NCBI RefSeq assembly: GCF_003344965.1 | Contig: NZ_CP031194.1 | Coordinates: forward strand, 6,510,001-6,574,000 | Source of the DNA: Streptomyces paludis | Lineage (GTDB): Bacteria; Actinomycetota; Actinomycetes; Streptomycetales; Streptomycetaceae | DNA length: 64,000 bases | Reading direction: 5' to 3' | Shown: one piece after another, positions 51,124 through 58,383 of the stretch | How the letters are laid out: each line of letters begins with the position of its first letter | Position numbering within the stretch: position 1 is the first letter of the stretch | Position numbers and translations under genes: made by a program | Notes under the pieces: model-generated | The model's input: the letters and a program-made list of their open reading frames with translations, nothing else | What the model was told of the DNA's origin: nothing | Database searches by the model: none

Positions 51124-52269
51124 ATGCTGGACATCGCCGACGAGCTGAACCGCTGGCTCGCCGAGGGCCGTGACACCGCCGTCGCCACCGTCGTGTCCGT
51201 CAGCGGCAGCGCGCCCCGGCGCCCGGGCGCCGCGCTCGCCGTGGACGGCGCGGGCGCGGCCGTCGGCTCGGTCTCCGGCGGGTGCGTGGAGGCGGCGGTG
51301 TACGAGCTGTGCCGGGAGGCCCTGCGGGACGGCCGCAGCGTCGTGGAGCGGTTCGGGTACAGCGACGACGACGCCTTCGCCGTGGGGCTGACCTGCGGCG
51401 GCACGATCGACATCCTGGTGACGCCGGTACGGGCCGACGCGCCCCAGCGCCCCGTCCTCGCCGCCGCGCTCGCCGCCGCCGCGCGCGGTGAGGCGGCGGC
51501 GCTCGCCCGGGTCGTCGAGGGCCCGGACACCCTGCGCGGCCGGGCGCTGCTGGCGCGCCCGGACGGTACGTACGAGGGCGCCCTCGGCGGCCACCCCGAG
51601 CTGGACCGTACGGCGGCGGCGGAGGCCCGCGCCCTGCTGGCCGCCGGCCGTACGGACACGGTCACCATCGGCGCGCGCGGCGCCCGCTGCGGCCGGCCGG
51701 TGACGCTGCTGGTCGAGTCGAGCGCACCGCCCCCGCGCATGATCGTCTTCGGCGCCGTCGACTTCGCCGCCGCGCTCGCCCGCGCGGGCAAGTTCCTCGG
51801 CTACCACGTGACGGTCTGCGACGCGCGCCCCGTCTTCGCCACCCGCGCGCGCTTCCCGGACGCCGACGAGGTCGTGGTCGACTGGCCGCACCGCTATCTG
51901 GAGTCCACCGAGGTCGACGGCCGTACGGTGCTGTGCGTGCTCACGCACGACGCCAAGTTCGATGTGCCGCTGCTGAAGCGGGCGTTGCGGCTGCCGGTGG
52001 CGTTCGTCGGCGCGATGGGGTCGCGCCGTACGCACGAGGACCGCGGCAGACGGCTGCGCGAGACCGGGGTCACCGAGGCCGAACTCGCCCGGCTCCACTC
52101 GCCGATCGGGCTGGACCTCGGCGCCCGTACCCCCGAGGAGACCGCCCTGTCCATCGCGGCGGAGATCGTCGCCACCCGGCACGGCGGCACCGGCGTCTCG
52201 CTGACCGGCGCCCACACCCCGATCCACCACGACACCTCCCGGCCCCGCCGCTTCGGCTCGGTCGCCTGA
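51124..52269 (+). CDS. xdhC: XdhC family molybdenum-cofactor maturation protein
   Basis: 381 aa from ATG 51124 (GGAGG eight bases upstream; GTG 51118 is too close to it). The N-terminal XdhC/CoxI domain (about 10-75) has VSVSGSAPRRPGAALAV and the SVSGGCVEAAVYE motif. The C-terminal Rossmann domain (about 200-355) includes MIVFGAVDFAAALARAGKFLGYHV and AFVGAMGSRRT. XdhC binds sulfurated Moco and inserts it into xanthine dehydrogenase. It is the last gene of the operon and is followed by three hairpins. Confidence 0.92.
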   Translation: MLDIADELNRWLAEGRDTAVATVVSVSGSAPRRPGAALAVDGAGAAVGSVSGGCVEAAVYELCREALRDGRSVVERFGYSDDDAFAVGLTCGGTIDILVTPVRADAPQRPVLAAALAAAARGEAAALARVVEGPDTLRGRALLARPDGTYEGALGGHPELDRTAAAEARALLAAGRTDTVTIGARGARCGRPVTLLVESSAPPPRMIVFGAVDFAAALARAGKFLGYHVTVCDARPVFATRARFPDADEVVVDWPHRYLESTEVDGRTVLCVLTHDAKFDVPLLKRALRLPVAFVGAMGSRRTHEDRGRRLRETGVTEAELARLHSPIGLDLGARTPEETALSIAAEIVATRHGGTGVSLTGAHTPIHHDTSRPRRFGSVA

Positions 52270-52324
52270 GGGCCGGCGGGCGGGCCCGGCGCCCGACGGT
52301 CCGCGGGCGGGTCCCGAACCGGTA

Positions 52325-52358
52325 CGCGCCCGCGCACTCCGCCCGGGGCGCGGGCGCG
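52325..52358. terminator. First of three hairpins after the xanthine dehydrogenase operon
   Basis: CGCGCCCGCGC (52325-52335) pairs with GCGCGGGCGCG (52348-52358). Confidence 0.55.
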
Positions 52359-52376
52359 CACCGGCGTCATGGGGCG

Positions 52377-52417
52377 CCGTCCGGTGCCGTGTCCCCCACG
52401 GATGCGGCACCGGACGG
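52377..52417. terminator. Second hairpin after the xanthine dehydrogenase operon
   Basis: CCGTCCGGTGCCG (52377-52389) pairs perfectly with CGGCACCGGACGG (52405-52417). Confidence 0.65.
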
Positions 52418-52422
52418 AGCCC

Positions 52423-52458
52423 GGGTCTGTGCTGTCGGAGCGCCAACAGCACAGACCC
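52423..52458. terminator. Third hairpin after the xanthine dehydrogenase operon
   Basis: GGGTCTGTGCTGT (52423-52435) pairs perfectly with ACAGCACAGACCC (52446-52458). Confidence 0.65.
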
Positions 52459-52466
52459 TCCCGCTA

Positions 52467-52629
52467 AGTGCCCCTCCCGGCAAGCTTTGCCCCGTCGCGC
52501 CGCCCAGCACGCACGCTCGCCGCGTTGGCCGAAAGCCCAGGTAGCTCCGCTACCAGAACTTCCGGCCGCCTTGCGATCGCACGCACCGGACGACGCTCCT
52601 TCCGGGCAAACATTGCCGGTCACGGCACT
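52467..52629. repeat. MITE-like snap-back palindromic element, copy 2
   Basis: A 163-bp relative of the 27641-27802 element. Its ends AGTGCC...CCGGCAA (from 52467) and TTGCCGG...GGCACT (to 52629) are inverted repeats of a different sequence from copy 1. The core is clearly homologous (GCTCGCCGCGTTG, GCCTTGCGATCG, CGCACCGGACG). The tip hairpin is GGTAG-CTCCG-CTACC (52540-52554), where copy 1 has CATAG-CTCCG-CTATG: both stem strands changed together. Confidence 0.7.
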
Positions 52630-52712
52630 GTAGGCAGGGGCCGGGCAGCGCTCCCGCGCCGGGTTGCGGCAGCCCGAGCGGGGCGGCATTGGAGGAGCCG
52701 CCTCCTCCGGTG

Positions 52713-52726
52713 TGGGAGCGCTCCCA
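52713..52726. promoter_or_regulatory. CebR-type operator 3 (TGGGAGCGCTCCCA), orphan site
   Basis: An exact 14-bp palindrome 122 bp beyond the 3' end of the lacI-type gene, with no start codon of a called gene in either direction close by. It may pair with operator 4 (1.26 kb away, other side of lacI) in a repression loop, or be left from a lost target gene. Confidence 0.75.
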
Positions 52727-52756
52727 TGAGTCTTGTCGAGCGGCCCGCCCCACGTC

Positions 52757-52806
52757 AAGGGCGGGTACGGGAGTCGAACTCGCTTGGCCGAAAAGGCAGT
52801 CGGCCC
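52757..52806 (-). other. tRNA-like fragment (T-arm and acceptor-like stem)
   Basis: On the minus strand a GGCGGG/CCCGCC stem closes about 50 nt. Inside are a GGCCGA/TCGGCC arm with a TGCC-containing loop and GCGAG-TTCGACT-CCCGT, a T-arm-like hairpin resembling the 3' end of tRNA-Gly. The D-arm is absent and one T-stem pair is mismatched, so it is not a functional tRNA. It could be an attachment-site remnant. Confidence 0.3.
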
Positions 52807-52847
52807 GCCTCGCCCCGTTCCTGCTCCGGGTCGCCCCGGCCGGCCCG

Positions 52848-53894
52848 TCAGCCCGAGGCGCGCCGCACCAGCTCCGTACGGAGCACCACGTGCTGCCACG
52901 CCGCCGAGGAGTCGTTGAGCGTCTCCAGCAGGACCCGGGCCATCGTGCGGCCCATCTCCTCCACGGGCTGGCGCACGGTGGTCAGCTGCGGGTCGGTGTG
53001 GCGGGAGATGGGGGAGTCGTCGAACCCCACCACCGCCACGTCCTCCGGGACCCGGCGGCCCAGCGCCCGCAAGGTGTGCAGGGCGCCCACCGCCATCACG
53101 TCGGAGGCGGCGAACACCGCGTCCAGGTCCGGCTCGCGGGCCAGCAGCTCGGCCATCGCGCGCCGCCCGCTCTCCTCCGTGAAGTCGCCGTGGGCGACCA
53201 GGAGGCCGTCGGGGCCCCGGCCGCCGGAGCCCGGGGCGGCCCGTACGGCCTCCTCGTAGCCGCGCAGCCGGCACTGGGCCACGTACATGTCCAGCGGCCC
53301 GGTGATGGTGCCGATCGTGCGGCGGCCGGATTCCGCCAGATGCCGGACCGCCGCCCGCGCGCCGCCCACGTTGTCCGAGTCGACGTACGAGACGGACTCG
53401 TCCCCCGAGCGCCGGCCGCTCAGCACGGTCGGCAGCTCCATCCCGGCCAGCAGATCGGGCAGCGGGTCGTCACCGTGGACGGAGACGAGCAGGACGCCGT
53501 CGATCCGGCGGGCGCGGGCGTACTGGAGGAAGCGCTGCCGCTCGTTCTCCGTACGGACCAGGGTCAGCAGGAGCTGGAGATCGGTGTCGGCGAGCGCGTC
53601 GCCCACGCCGTGCACGATGTCGGAGAAGTACGGCTCGGCGAAGAACCGTTTCTCGGTCTCCGGTATCACCAGCGCCACCGCGTCCGTACGGCTCCCCGCC
53701 AGCGCGCGGGCGGCCCGGTTCGGTATGTAGCCGAGCTGGGCGATCGCCTGTTCCACCAGGTGTCTGGTGGTGTCCTTGACCCGGGGCGAGTTGTTGATGA
53801 CCCGCGACACCGTGCCCCGGCCGACACCCGCGAGCGCGGCGACCTCCTCCAGGGTGGGCTGGCCCGTACGCGCCTTCGTCACCTTCGTCACCAT
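52848..53894 (-). CDS. cebR: LacI family regulator, probable CebR (cello-oligosaccharide sensor)
   Basis: 348 aa from ATG 53894 (GGGAGGTCGCAGG upstream). LacI HTH at residues 12-35 (TLEEVAALAGVGRGTVSRVINNSPRV), hinge NRAARALAG, then a periplasmic-binding-like sugar domain (about 60-345) with VVGFDDSPISRHTDPQLTTVRQP. The TLEEVAxxAGVGRGTVSRVIN recognition region resembles Streptomyces CebR, and the exact CebR operator lies 79-92 bp upstream and again past its 3' end. Members repress cellulose and cello-oligosaccharide uptake genes until cellobiose or cellotriose binds. No cebEFG-bglC operon is adjacent, so it may be a second copy or a relocated regulator. Confidence 0.85.
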   Translation of the reverse strand: MVTKVTKARTGQPTLEEVAALAGVGRGTVSRVINNSPRVKDTTRHLVEQAIAQLGYIPNRAARALAGSRTDAVALVIPETEKRFFAEPYFSDIVHGVGDALADTDLQLLLTLVRTENERQRFLQYARARRIDGVLLVSVHGDDPLPDLLAGMELPTVLSGRRSGDESVSYVDSDNVGGARAAVRHLAESGRRTIGTITGPLDMYVAQCRLRGYEEAVRAAPGSGGRGPDGLLVAHGDFTEESGRRAMAELLAREPDLDAVFAASDVMAVGALHTLRALGRRVPEDVAVVGFDDSPISRHTDPQLTTVRQPVEEMGRTMARVLLETLNDSSAAWQHVVLRTELVRRASG

Positions 53895-53972
53895 CCTGCG
53901 ACCTCCCTCGGCCCGATCCCCGGCCCGGTCGGCGAGCGGTGTACAGGGTGGGGCTCTCTGCCATCCAACCAC

Positions 53973-53986
53973 TGGGAGCGCTCCCA
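53973..53986. promoter_or_regulatory. CebR-type operator 4 (TGGGAGCGCTCCCA), autoregulatory
   Basis: An exact palindrome 79 bp upstream of the cebR-like start codon, within the spacer shared with the von Willebrand gene. Negative autoregulation is expected. Confidence 0.82.
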
Positions 53987-54155
53987 TGCACAGAAAAGGC
54001 CGGTCAAGAGGGGCGCGAGGCGCCCGGAAGGGCGTTCCGGGCCCGACGCGCGCCCCCGGGTGGCCTGTTGCGTACGGTCAGTGCCGCTGCCCGTTTGACA
54101 GAAAGGCAGTTGACGGTGCGTCATCTTTCGTTTGTTCCCGTGGGGGCGTTCTCAT

Positions 54156-54161
54156 TATCAT
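54156..54161 (+). promoter_or_regulatory. -10 element (TATCAT) implying a leaderless VWA mRNA
   Basis: TATCAT ends exactly six bases before ATG 54168. No Shine-Dalgarno is present. The AT-rich stretch 54150-54165 is conspicuous in this sequence. Confidence 0.5.
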
Positions 54162-54167
54162 CCGGCG

Positions 54168-55436
54168 ATGATCATAAGTAGACGGTCGGCAGCCGCCGTA
54201 TGCGGTCTGGTGGCCACCCTGGCCGTAGGACTCTTCCCTCCCGCAGCTGCCGCCGCCGATGAACCCGCCGGAAAGCCGGTGCCGAAGGTCGATCTCGTCC
54301 TCGATGTCAGCGGGTCCATGCGGACCCGGGACATCGACGGCAAGTCCCGGATGGCGGCGGCCAAGCTCGCGTTCAACGATGTGCTGGACGCGGTGCCGGA
54401 GGAGGTGGAGCTGGGCATCCGCACCCTCGGGGCCGACTATCCGGGCAAGGACACCAAGGTCGGCTGCAAGGACACCCGGCAGCTCTACCCGGTGGGGCCG
54501 CTGGACCGTACGGAGGCGAAGACCGCCGTCGCCACGCTCGTGCCCACCGGCTGGACGCCGATCGGCCCGGCCCTCCTCGGCGCGGCCGAGGACCTCGGCG
54601 AGGACGGCGACGCCACCCGCCGGATCGTTCTCATCACCGACGGCGAGGACACCTGCGCACCGCTCGACCCCTGCGAGGTGGCCCGCGAGATCGCCGCCAA
54701 GGGCATTCACCTCACCATCGACACCCTCGGCCTCGTACCCGACGAGAAGACCCGGCGGCAGCTCACCTGTATCGCCGAGGCCACCGGCGGCACCTTCACC
54801 GCCATCCAGCACACCGAGGAACTCTCGCGCCGGGTAACCCAGTTGGTGGACCGCGCCGCCGACCCCGTCGTCAACCCCGTTGCCACCGAAGGCGCGGCGA
54901 GCTGCGCCAACGCCCCGCAGATCAAGCCCGGTCTCTACAGCGACCGCGAGAAGTTCTCCGAGCACCGCTGGTACCGCGTGGACGTCCTGCCGGGCCAGGA
55001 GCTGCGTGCCTCGGTCAGCGTCGGCGCCGACCGCGCCGTCGACAAGGACTACGGCGTGCTGCTGCGCGCCGTCACCGTGCACGGCCGTGAACTCGTGCGC
55101 GGCGCCGAGTCCGGCGACGGACGCACCGATGTGATCTCCTCGGGACTCCGCTACCCCAAGGCGGACGTGGACGATGACGAGGCGAAGGAGACCCCGGAGA
55201 CCGTCTGCCTCCAGATCAGCAACTCCTTCTCCGCGCCCGCCTCCGTCCAGACCACCCCGGGCCTGCCCGTCGAGCTGACCGTCGACCTGGTCGACGCGCC
55301 CAGCACGGCGTCCGACGTGGCCGCGTTCGGTCTGGGCCGCGGCTGGTGGCTGCTCGGCACGATGGTCCTCACCGGGCTGATCGCCGGACTGCTGTGGGGC
55401 TGGATCTCCCGCCTGCGTCTCGTCTGGAGCAACTGA
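54168..55436 (+). CDS. Secreted, membrane-anchored von Willebrand factor A domain protein
   Basis: 422 aa. Signal peptide (about 1-31), VWA domain (about 40-230) with MIDAS DVSGSMRTRD and metal-site TDGEDTC, a beta-rich domain (about 235-375), and one C-terminal transmembrane helix (about 390-415) before a short SRLRLVWSN tail. It should be displayed on the outside of the membrane and bind a divalent-metal-dependent partner. The next gene overlaps its stop (TGATG), so the two are coupled and probably form a complex. Leaderless start probable. Confidence 0.88.
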   Translation: MIISRRSAAAVCGLVATLAVGLFPPAAAAADEPAGKPVPKVDLVLDVSGSMRTRDIDGKSRMAAAKLAFNDVLDAVPEEVELGIRTLGADYPGKDTKVGCKDTRQLYPVGPLDRTEAKTAVATLVPTGWTPIGPALLGAAEDLGEDGDATRRIVLITDGEDTCAPLDPCEVAREIAAKGIHLTIDTLGLVPDEKTRRQLTCIAEATGGTFTAIQHTEELSRRVTQLVDRAADPVVNPVATEGAASCANAPQIKPGLYSDREKFSEHRWYRVDVLPGQELRASVSVGADRAVDKDYGVLLRAVTVHGRELVRGAESGDGRTDVISSGLRYPKADVDDDEAKETPETVCLQISNSFSAPASVQTTPGLPVELTVDLVDAPSTASDVAAFGLGRGWWLLGTMVLTGLIAGLLWGWISRLRLVWSN

Positions 55437-56284
55437 TGCGTATCACCGGCAAGTTCACCGGCGGAGTGACGGGCACCCTGCTCGCCGCCGTCCTGCTCCT
55501 CGGTACGGCGGGCAGCGCGGTGGCCGACGAGACCCCGACCCCGGCCGGCTCGGCGTCCTCCGGCTCCTCCGACAGCGCCGAGGCGCCGACGGAGGCCGGC
55601 ACCTCGTTCCGTACGGCCACCGCCTTCCGGCCCGGCCAGCGGGCCACGGCCGGCGGCTCCACGGGCGACTACCTGTACTGGGTGTTCCCCGTCGACGCGG
55701 GCCAGCGCGCCACGGTCAAGGCGAAGGTCACCCTGCCCGACTCGGCCGCCGCGCGGAAGGGCCCGGTCACCTGGCAGGTCGACGTCTACGACGGACTGCG
55801 CCGCCGCCAGCCGTGTGTGTACGGCACCCAGACCAAGTCGCTCGCGGCGGACAAGGCGTCGGTCGAGCTGCGCTGTGTGCTCCGTACGGTACGGGCGTGG
55901 GCCGAGCCGTGGGCCAACGACCCCCTGCCGGGCAGCTACTTCGTCCGGCTGACCGTCCTCGACGCGAAGCAGGAGGACCTCGGTCTGCCCGTGCTGACGG
56001 AGATCGAGGCCGAGACCCCCGGCCAGGGCGGCGCCCACGCGGTCGGCGGCAGCCTGACCACCCCGCTCACCCCGGGCCGTACGACGGTCTCGCAGAGCGG
56101 CGGCGGCGCGTCGAGCGCCGGGGCCCAGCTGGCCGCGTCCGGCGTCGAGCCGGAGGGCGGCTGGGCCTCCGGCTGGTGGACGGACCGCTGGCTGTGGACC
56201 GTGGCCGGCGGTGTGCTCGGCGCGCTCGCGGGTATCGCGGGCTACACCCTGGCGCGGCCGGCCCGGCGCAACGCGGCGGTGTAG
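55436..56284 (+). CDS. Secreted single-TM protein partnered with the VWA protein
   Basis: 282 aa, start overlapping the VWA stop by one base. Signal peptide (about 1-30), Ser/Ala-rich linker, a beta-sandwich-like domain (about 55-190: GDYLYWVFPVDAGQRATV, TWQVDVYDGLRRRQPC, PLPGSYFVRLTVLD), a Gly/Ser/Ala linker and one C-terminal helix (about 252-275). It has no recognised family. Translational coupling and matching topology suggest it is the partner of the VWA protein at the cell surface. A hairpin follows. Confidence 0.75.
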   Translation: MRITGKFTGGVTGTLLAAVLLLGTAGSAVADETPTPAGSASSGSSDSAEAPTEAGTSFRTATAFRPGQRATAGGSTGDYLYWVFPVDAGQRATVKAKVTLPDSAAARKGPVTWQVDVYDGLRRRQPCVYGTQTKSLAADKASVELRCVLRTVRAWAEPWANDPLPGSYFVRLTVLDAKQEDLGLPVLTEIEAETPGQGGAHAVGGSLTTPLTPGRTTVSQSGGGASSAGAQLAASGVEPEGGWASGWWTDRWLWTVAGGVLGALAGIAGYTLARPARRNAAV

Positions 56285-56332
56285 CGCGGCCGTTGGCGCG
56301 CGGCGGCAGGCACGTACATACGCGCACACGTG

Positions 56333-56375
56333 GACGGGCCGGTGGTACGGGAGCTTCCCGGACCGCCGGCCCGTC
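56333..56375. terminator. Hairpin after the VWA operon
   Basis: GACGGGCCGGTGGT (56333-56346) pairs with ACCGCCGGCCCGTC (56362-56375) with one wobble. It lies between convergent operons. Confidence 0.6.
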
Positions 56376-56425
56376 GGCGTATCGGCCTGTGGCTCGGCGC
56401 AGGGCGGCGGGCGCCGGGACGCGCG

Positions 56426-56938
56426 TCAGGCCGCCGTGGCGTCCTCGTACAGCTTGTCCAGGAACGCGTCGAGGTGCCTGCGGGTCCTGGCGATGCGCTC
56501 CTCCTCGGTGAGGGACTCCTCCATCCGGCGGCTGAACACGGGCTTGCGCCGGCCCCGTACGTACAGCGAGCACGCCAGATCGGCGCACATGTACATCCCC
56601 ACGGAGTTGCCCTGCCGGCCCGCGGCGCCGGTCTTCGGCGCGGTCATCAGATCGATGCCCGAGGCGTTGTGGGGTGTCACGCAGATCGAGCAGATGCTCG
56701 ACTTGAGCAGGCTCCGGCGGCCGGACGCCGTGCCGCGCAGCGCGAAGCCGGTCCACACTCCGTCGCGCTCGGTGACGAGATAACCGCGCTCGGGCGCCCC
56801 GGGGTCGCGCCAGCCGAGGAAGTCGAGATCCGCCCAGGGAAGATCCGCCAGATCCCGGGGGAGCCCCAGCCGGCGGGCCTCGCCCTTGGAACAGTTGACG
56901 AACGATCCACGGATCTCTTGCTCGGTGAGGGCCTTCAT
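56426..56938 (-). CDS. FusB/FBP-type elongation factor G-binding protein
   Basis: 170 aa from ATG 56938. The C-terminal half is an FBP/FusB treble-clef zinc finger: SSICSICVTPH (C-x2-C) and MYMCADLACSLYVRG (C-x4-C). The N-terminal half (about 1-75) is helical. FBP/FusB proteins bind EF-G and help release it from the post-translocation ribosome, and in some bacteria give fusidic acid resistance. The gene is divergent from the second rsgA copy. Its promoter appears leaderless: TAGTTT (complement of 56945-56950) ends six bases before the start codon, and AAAAT lies 27 bases further upstream. Confidence 0.82.
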   Translation of the reverse strand: MKALTEQEIRGSFVNCSKGEARRLGLPRDLADLPWADLDFLGWRDPGAPERGYLVTERDGVWTGFALRGTASGRRSLLKSSICSICVTPHNASGIDLMTAPKTGAAGRQGNSVGMYMCADLACSLYVRGRRKPVFSRRMEESLTEEERIARTRRHLDAFLDKLYEDATAA

Positions 56939-56944
56939 CCCCGG

Positions 56945-56982
56945 AAACTAACAAGCGCGGGGGCAGTGTGTCGCCGGATTTT
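56945..56982 (-). promoter_or_regulatory. Candidate WblC/WhiB7-type leaderless promoter of the FBP gene
   Basis: On the minus strand AAAAT (56982-56978) is followed after 27 bases by TAGTTT (56950-56945), which ends six bases before ATG 56938. This reproduces the spacing before the rsgA-1 leader (22696-22733). Confidence 0.4.
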
Positions 56983-57090
56983 CCGTGCGGGCCCTGGCCT
57001 CGGCCGGCACAGGGCGGACGGGGGCGTGTTACCGTTTTCGGAGCAGAGACAACTGGGTCGGCTGCGTGACCGGAATGGGGAGGTGAGTTG

Positions 57091-57162
57091 ATGACTGCCG
57101 CAAAGGCCACTGCCGTGCGCAGTGCCGTACAGACCATCCTCACGTCCCGGATCCCGGTCTGA
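57091..57162 (+). CDS. 23-aa leader peptide upstream of rsgA-2
   Basis: ATG 57091 to TGA 57160-57162 encodes MTAAKATAVRSAV followed by QTILTSRIPV. The Shine-Dalgarno GGAGGTGA (57079-57086) is perfect. The peptide ends 90 bp before rsgA-2. The rsgA-1 leader has the same length and start context. A GCCGTC/GACGGC hairpin (57183-57200) lies between leader and gene. Confidence 0.6.
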   Translation: MTAAKATAVRSAVQTILTSRIPV

Positions 57163-57231
57163 TCCAACGCTCCTTTTATTCGGCCGTCCCTCGCGACGGC
57201 TCAAGGGGCAGAGCTGTGCGCTCACCGGGGT

Positions 57232-57244
57232 CCTTGTTCAAAGG
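57232..57244 (+). promoter_or_regulatory. Hairpin covering the rsgA-2 Shine-Dalgarno
   Basis: CCTT (57232-57235) and AAGG (57241-57244) can pair across a five-base loop, masking the AAAGG ribosome site nine bases before TTG 57253. The equivalent masking hairpin occurs before rsgA-1. Confidence 0.35.
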
Positions 57245-57252
57245 TCTCTGCG

Positions 57253-58383
57253 TTGTCTCAACTTTCTTCCTTCCCTGACCAGCCCTGTTCCCTCGCGGAC
57301 TACGGCTGGGACGAGGCGTGTGAGCACGCCTTCACACCTCATCGCGCCGCCGGGCTGATCCCGGCCCGTATCGTGCGCGCCGAACGCGGCTCGTGCGAGG
57401 CGGTCACCGATGACGGCATCCTCCGTGTGAGGATTCCCGCCACCGACGATCACGGGGACGCGCTGCCGTCGCCGTGCACGGGCGACTGGGCGGCCCTGCG
57501 CCCCGCCGGCACTGCCACCGGCACCGGCACTGGCACCGGAGGCGCCGGTGACGGACCGGTGCTGCATACGGTGCTGGAGCGGCGTACCGCTCTGGTGCGC
57601 TCGACGGCTTCGCGCACCTCGCACGGCCAGGTCCTGGCCGCCAACGTCGACACGGTCGTGGTGACGGTGTCACTGGCTGCCCCGCTCAAGCACGACCGGA
57701 CCGAACGCATGCTCGCCCTGGCCTGGGAGAGCGGCGCCCAGCCGGTCGTGGTGCTCACCAAGGCCGACCAGTGCGCCGACGCCGAACGGGCCGCGGCCGA
57801 GGTGGCCGAGGTGGCACCGGGCGTGGATGTGCTGGTCACCAGCGCCGTGACCGGGCAGGGCCTGGACACCCTGACCGCGTTCCTGCACGGCACCGTCGCG
57901 CTGCTGGGCCCCTCCGGAGCGGGCAAGTCCACCCTGGGCAACCGGCTGTTGGGCGAGGACCGGCTGGCCACCGGCTCCGTCCGCGACGTGGACGGCAAGG
58001 GCCGGCACACCACCGCCTGGCGGGAGCTGCTGCCGCTGCCCGGCGGCGGGGTCCTGCTGGACACCCCCGGTCTGCGCGCGATCGGTCTGCACGACACCCA
58101 GGACGGGCTGGAGCAGACCTTCACCGAGATCGAACGCCTCGCCCAGGACTGCCGGTTCACGGACTGCGCCCATGTCGGCGAACCCGGCTGCGCGGTCCTG
58201 GCGGCGGTCGCGGCGGACGAGGTGCCCCAGCGCCGGCTGGACAGCTACCACCGGCTGCTGCGGGAGAGCGCCTACGCCGCCTCGCGCACCGACGCGCGGC
58301 TGCGCGCCGGACGCGACTCCGTCAAGAAGGACATCACCCGGCATCTGCGCGCCACCTACGAGTTCCGGGAGCGCCAGCTGTGA
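57253..58383 (+). CDS. rsgA: Ribosome small-subunit-dependent GTPase A, copy 2
   Basis: 376 aa from TTG 57253. Same layout as copy 1: OB-fold, G4 LTKADQC, G1 GPSGAGKST, G3 DTPGLRA and zinc motif CRFTDCAHVGEPGC. It diverges from copy 1 most in the OB-fold loop, where a Thr/Gly-rich insertion (TGTGTGTGG, residues about 88-98) is found, and in its C-terminal tail. Whether it matures 30S subunits or serves as a stress-specific paralogue is unknown. Its stop overlaps the downstream gene start, and it is divergent from the EF-G-binding protein gene. Confidence 0.92.
   Translation: MSQLSSFPDQPCSLADYGWDEACEHAFTPHRAAGLIPARIVRAERGSCEAVTDDGILRVRIPATDDHGDALPSPCTGDWAALRPAGTATGTGTGTGGAGDGPVLHTVLERRTALVRSTASRTSHGQVLAANVDTVVVTVSLAAPLKHDRTERMLALAWESGAQPVVVLTKADQCADAERAAAEVAEVAPGVDVLVTSAVTGQGLDTLTAFLHGTVALLGPSGAGKSTLGNRLLGEDRLATGSVRDVDGKGRHTTAWRELLPLPGGGVLLDTPGLRAIGLHDTQDGLEQTFTEIERLAQDCRFTDCAHVGEPGCAVLAAVAADEVPQRRLDSYHRLLRESAYAASRTDARLRAGRDSVKKDITRHLRATYEFRERQL

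Larger units (their letters stand above)
52270..52847. other. Complex spacer between xdhC and the LacI regulator
   Basis: 578 bp without a gene. In order it holds three hairpins (52325-52458), MITE-like copy 2 (52467-52629), CebR-type operator 3 (52713-52726) and a tRNA-like fragment (about 52757-52806). The density of structures suggests recombination or loss of an ancestral ceb-type operon. Confidence 0.6.

Noticed and set aside
52848..54098. Long plus-strand frames opposite the LacI-type gene
   Set aside because: They are mirror images of a strongly coding minus-strand gene with clear LacI motifs and are expected from high GC content.
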